Origin: an uncultured Sulfurovum sp.
Lineage (GTDB): Bacteria; Campylobacterota; Campylobacteria; Campylobacterales; Sulfurovaceae
Direction: 5' to 3'
Length of the DNA: 6,861 bases
Assembly (NCBI GenBank): GCA_947311605.1
Contig: CAMZLC010000159.1
Span: 1-6,861, forward strand
Translations under genes and position numbers: made by a program
The notes under the pieces: model-generated
What the model saw: the letters and a program-made list of their open reading frames with translations, nothing else
Database searches by the model: none
Told to the model about the DNA's origin: nothing
Shown: positions 6,188-6,861 of the stretch, one piece after another
Layout: every line of letters starts with the position of its first letter
Position numbering within the stretch: position 1 is the first letter of the stretch

Positions 6188-6663
6188 ATGCTGTTGTGGT
6201 ATCTGATAGCACAACACTTATTACCCTTATCAATATAAAAAAGTTTGAGCTACTTTTCAAGTTTACGGATATGATTATTATCACAAAATCTGTTTATGCT
6301 GAAGTAAGCATACGATTAAATGCACAAAAGATTTTAGATACGTACATCAGAAAAGACAAGATTAGCGTTCAAAAAGTTGATAATAAGGGTAAGGTGCAAA
6401 ACTTACTTACGCGATTGGATTTAGGAGAATCTGAATCTATTGTGTTGGCTATCGAAAAAAAAGTACCGTTGATTATTGATGAAAAAAAAGGAAAAAATGT
6501 AGCTAAAACCTTAGGGATTGATACGATAGGACTCATCGGAATTTTGTTGTTGTATAAACAGAAAAAATTGTTAAAACCAAAAGAAATAAACGAGATTGTT
6601 GTGTTATTGAAAGTATCTAATTTCAGAGTATCCATGAAACTACTTTCAATGCTTTTAGAATAA
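6178..6663 (+). CDS. PIN-domain toxin, DUF3368 type (predicted ribonuclease)
   Basis: A 161-residue PIN-fold protein of the DUF3368 type, predicted to be a metal-dependent RNase that the upstream antitoxin neutralises. Key features: VVVSDSTTLITL with Asp10, SVYAEV with Glu42, the family signature DLGESESIVLA at 81-91 (Glu84 and Glu86), LIIDEKKGKNVAKTLGI with Asp101, then the C-terminal GLIGILLLYKQKKLL and NFRVSMKLL stretches. All expected acidic residues are present, so the enzyme should be active. It is close to full family length. ATG 6178 overlaps the antitoxin stop by 10 bases and has AGAGG at 6166-6170, seven bases upstream, supporting this start. Composition is strongly AT-rich. The stop TAA at 6661-6663 directly abuts the stop of the opposite-strand frame, leaving no space for a terminator between them. 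Cleavage target is unknown. Confidence 0.9.
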   Translation: MALNAVVVSDSTTLITLINIKKFELLFKFTDMIIITKSVYAEVSIRLNAQKILDTYIRKDKISVQKVDNKGKVQNLLTRLDLGESESIVLAIEKKVPLIIDEKKGKNVAKTLGIDTIGLIGILLLYKQKKLLKPKEINEIVVLLKVSNFRVSMKLLSMLLE

Positions 6664-6861
6664 TCATAAGATAGCTGCATTCCATACCTCTTCAAACACT
6701 TCCACACCCTCCAAAATCTCCTCCACATTAAGCCCACCAAACCCCATACGAAACGCTTCAAACTCTCCGCTATATCGTTCAAAAGGCACAGAGTAGGGTC
6801 GAGGCGTGAAATGCAATAAAACAATATAAGCATTATTATAGTAAGCTATAGAACAAAGGAT
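6664..6861 (-). pseudogene. C-terminal gene fragment, possibly PLP aminotransferase-like (partial or remnant)
   Basis: Reading the - strand from the window edge, a frame is open for 65 codons and stops at TGA (6666-6664). Its last 45 or so residues look like real protein: TPRPYSVPFERYSGEF, then AFRMGFGGLNVEEILEG and VEVFEEVWNAAIL at the end. The 'F-R-hydrophobic-G-F-G-G-L-x-x-E-E-I-x-E-G' pattern resembles the C-terminus of class I PLP-dependent aminotransferases (including MocR-type regulators), but this is recognition by eye on a short piece. Base composition returns to the moderate G+C of the operon. The first 18 or so codons (6861 to about 6810) are AT-rich and less protein-like, and the same bases resemble a + strand gene leader, so the gene may be truncated there. 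If the frame continues past 6861 it is simply a partial CDS. Coding nature is fairly likely; identity and intactness are uncertain. Confidence 0.42.
6837..6860 (+). promoter_or_regulatory. Possible leader of a + strand gene starting beyond the window
   Basis: A -10-like TATAGT (6837-6842) and a good Shine-Dalgarno AAAGGA (6855-6860) end the window. A start codon at normal spacing would lie just outside. No convincing -35 was found, so this rests mainly on the Shine-Dalgarno and the AT-rich setting. Confidence 0.3.

Noticed and set aside
6369..6833. A 154-codon - strand ORF overlapping the toxin
   Set aside because: It lies antisense to a toxin gene with clear family motifs, its product is not family-like, and the protein-like - strand signal near the edge is in a different frame.

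Overview
The window reads as bacterial chromosome with three parts: a complete six-gene MoxR/vWA ('Bat'-type) operon on the + strand (1-5665), a short AT-rich toxin-antitoxin module on the + strand (about 5796-6663), and a convergent gene end on the - strand at the right edge (6664-6861). The MoxR-DUF58-DUF4381-like-vWA-TPR-BatD gene order, tight packing, moderate G+C and CTG/CTC/ATC-rich codons fit a Gram-negative such as a Sulfurovum-like member of the Campylobacterota. That placement is from general resemblance only and is tentative. The window has no rRNA or tRNA gene, no recognisable insertion sequence and no CRISPR array.

Operon (19-5665). The genes encode a cytosolic MoxR AAA+ ATPase, a DUF58 protein, a small single-pass membrane protein resembling DUF4381, a 559-residue membrane protein with two complete vWA domains (a BatA-BatB type fusion), an exported or membrane-tethered TPR protein (BatC-like), and a BatD protein with a signal peptide, a large periplasmic beta-rich region and one C-terminal membrane helix. 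Adjacent genes overlap by 1, 0, 4, 4 and 20 bases, so they are almost certainly co-transcribed and largely translationally coupled. The likely layout is an ATPase and a DUF58 adaptor in the cytosol acting with membrane-anchored vWA, TPR and BatD proteins on the periplasmic side. MoxR/vWA systems are generally thought to work as chaperone-like machines for assembly or metal insertion. The substrate here cannot be read from the sequence. A TATAAT box five bases before the moxR ATG and the lack of a ribosome binding site suggest a leaderless operon mRNA.

Gap (5666-5863). This 198-base gap holds no convincing intact gene and no obvious terminator. Its second half carries a strong sigma-70-type promoter (TTGAGA, 17 bases, extended TATAAT) whose -10 sits in a near-perfect palindrome, the expected design of an autoregulated toxin-antitoxin promoter.

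Toxin-antitoxin module (5864-6663). The antitoxin has a Phd/YefM-like N-terminal half joined to a UPF0175-like C-terminal half. It overlaps by 10 bases a PIN-domain toxin of the DUF3368 type. Its composition is clearly more AT-rich than the operon (hand counts: 17 of 60 G+C in 6241-6300 against 32 of 60 in 1141-1200), which points to separate acquisition.

Right edge (6664-6861). On the - strand an open frame ends one base past the toxin stop and has a protein-like C-terminus reminiscent of PLP-dependent aminotransferases. The last 50 bases also look like a + strand leader with a -10 and a Shine-Dalgarno sequence, so the - strand frame may be a truncated remnant rather than an intact gene.
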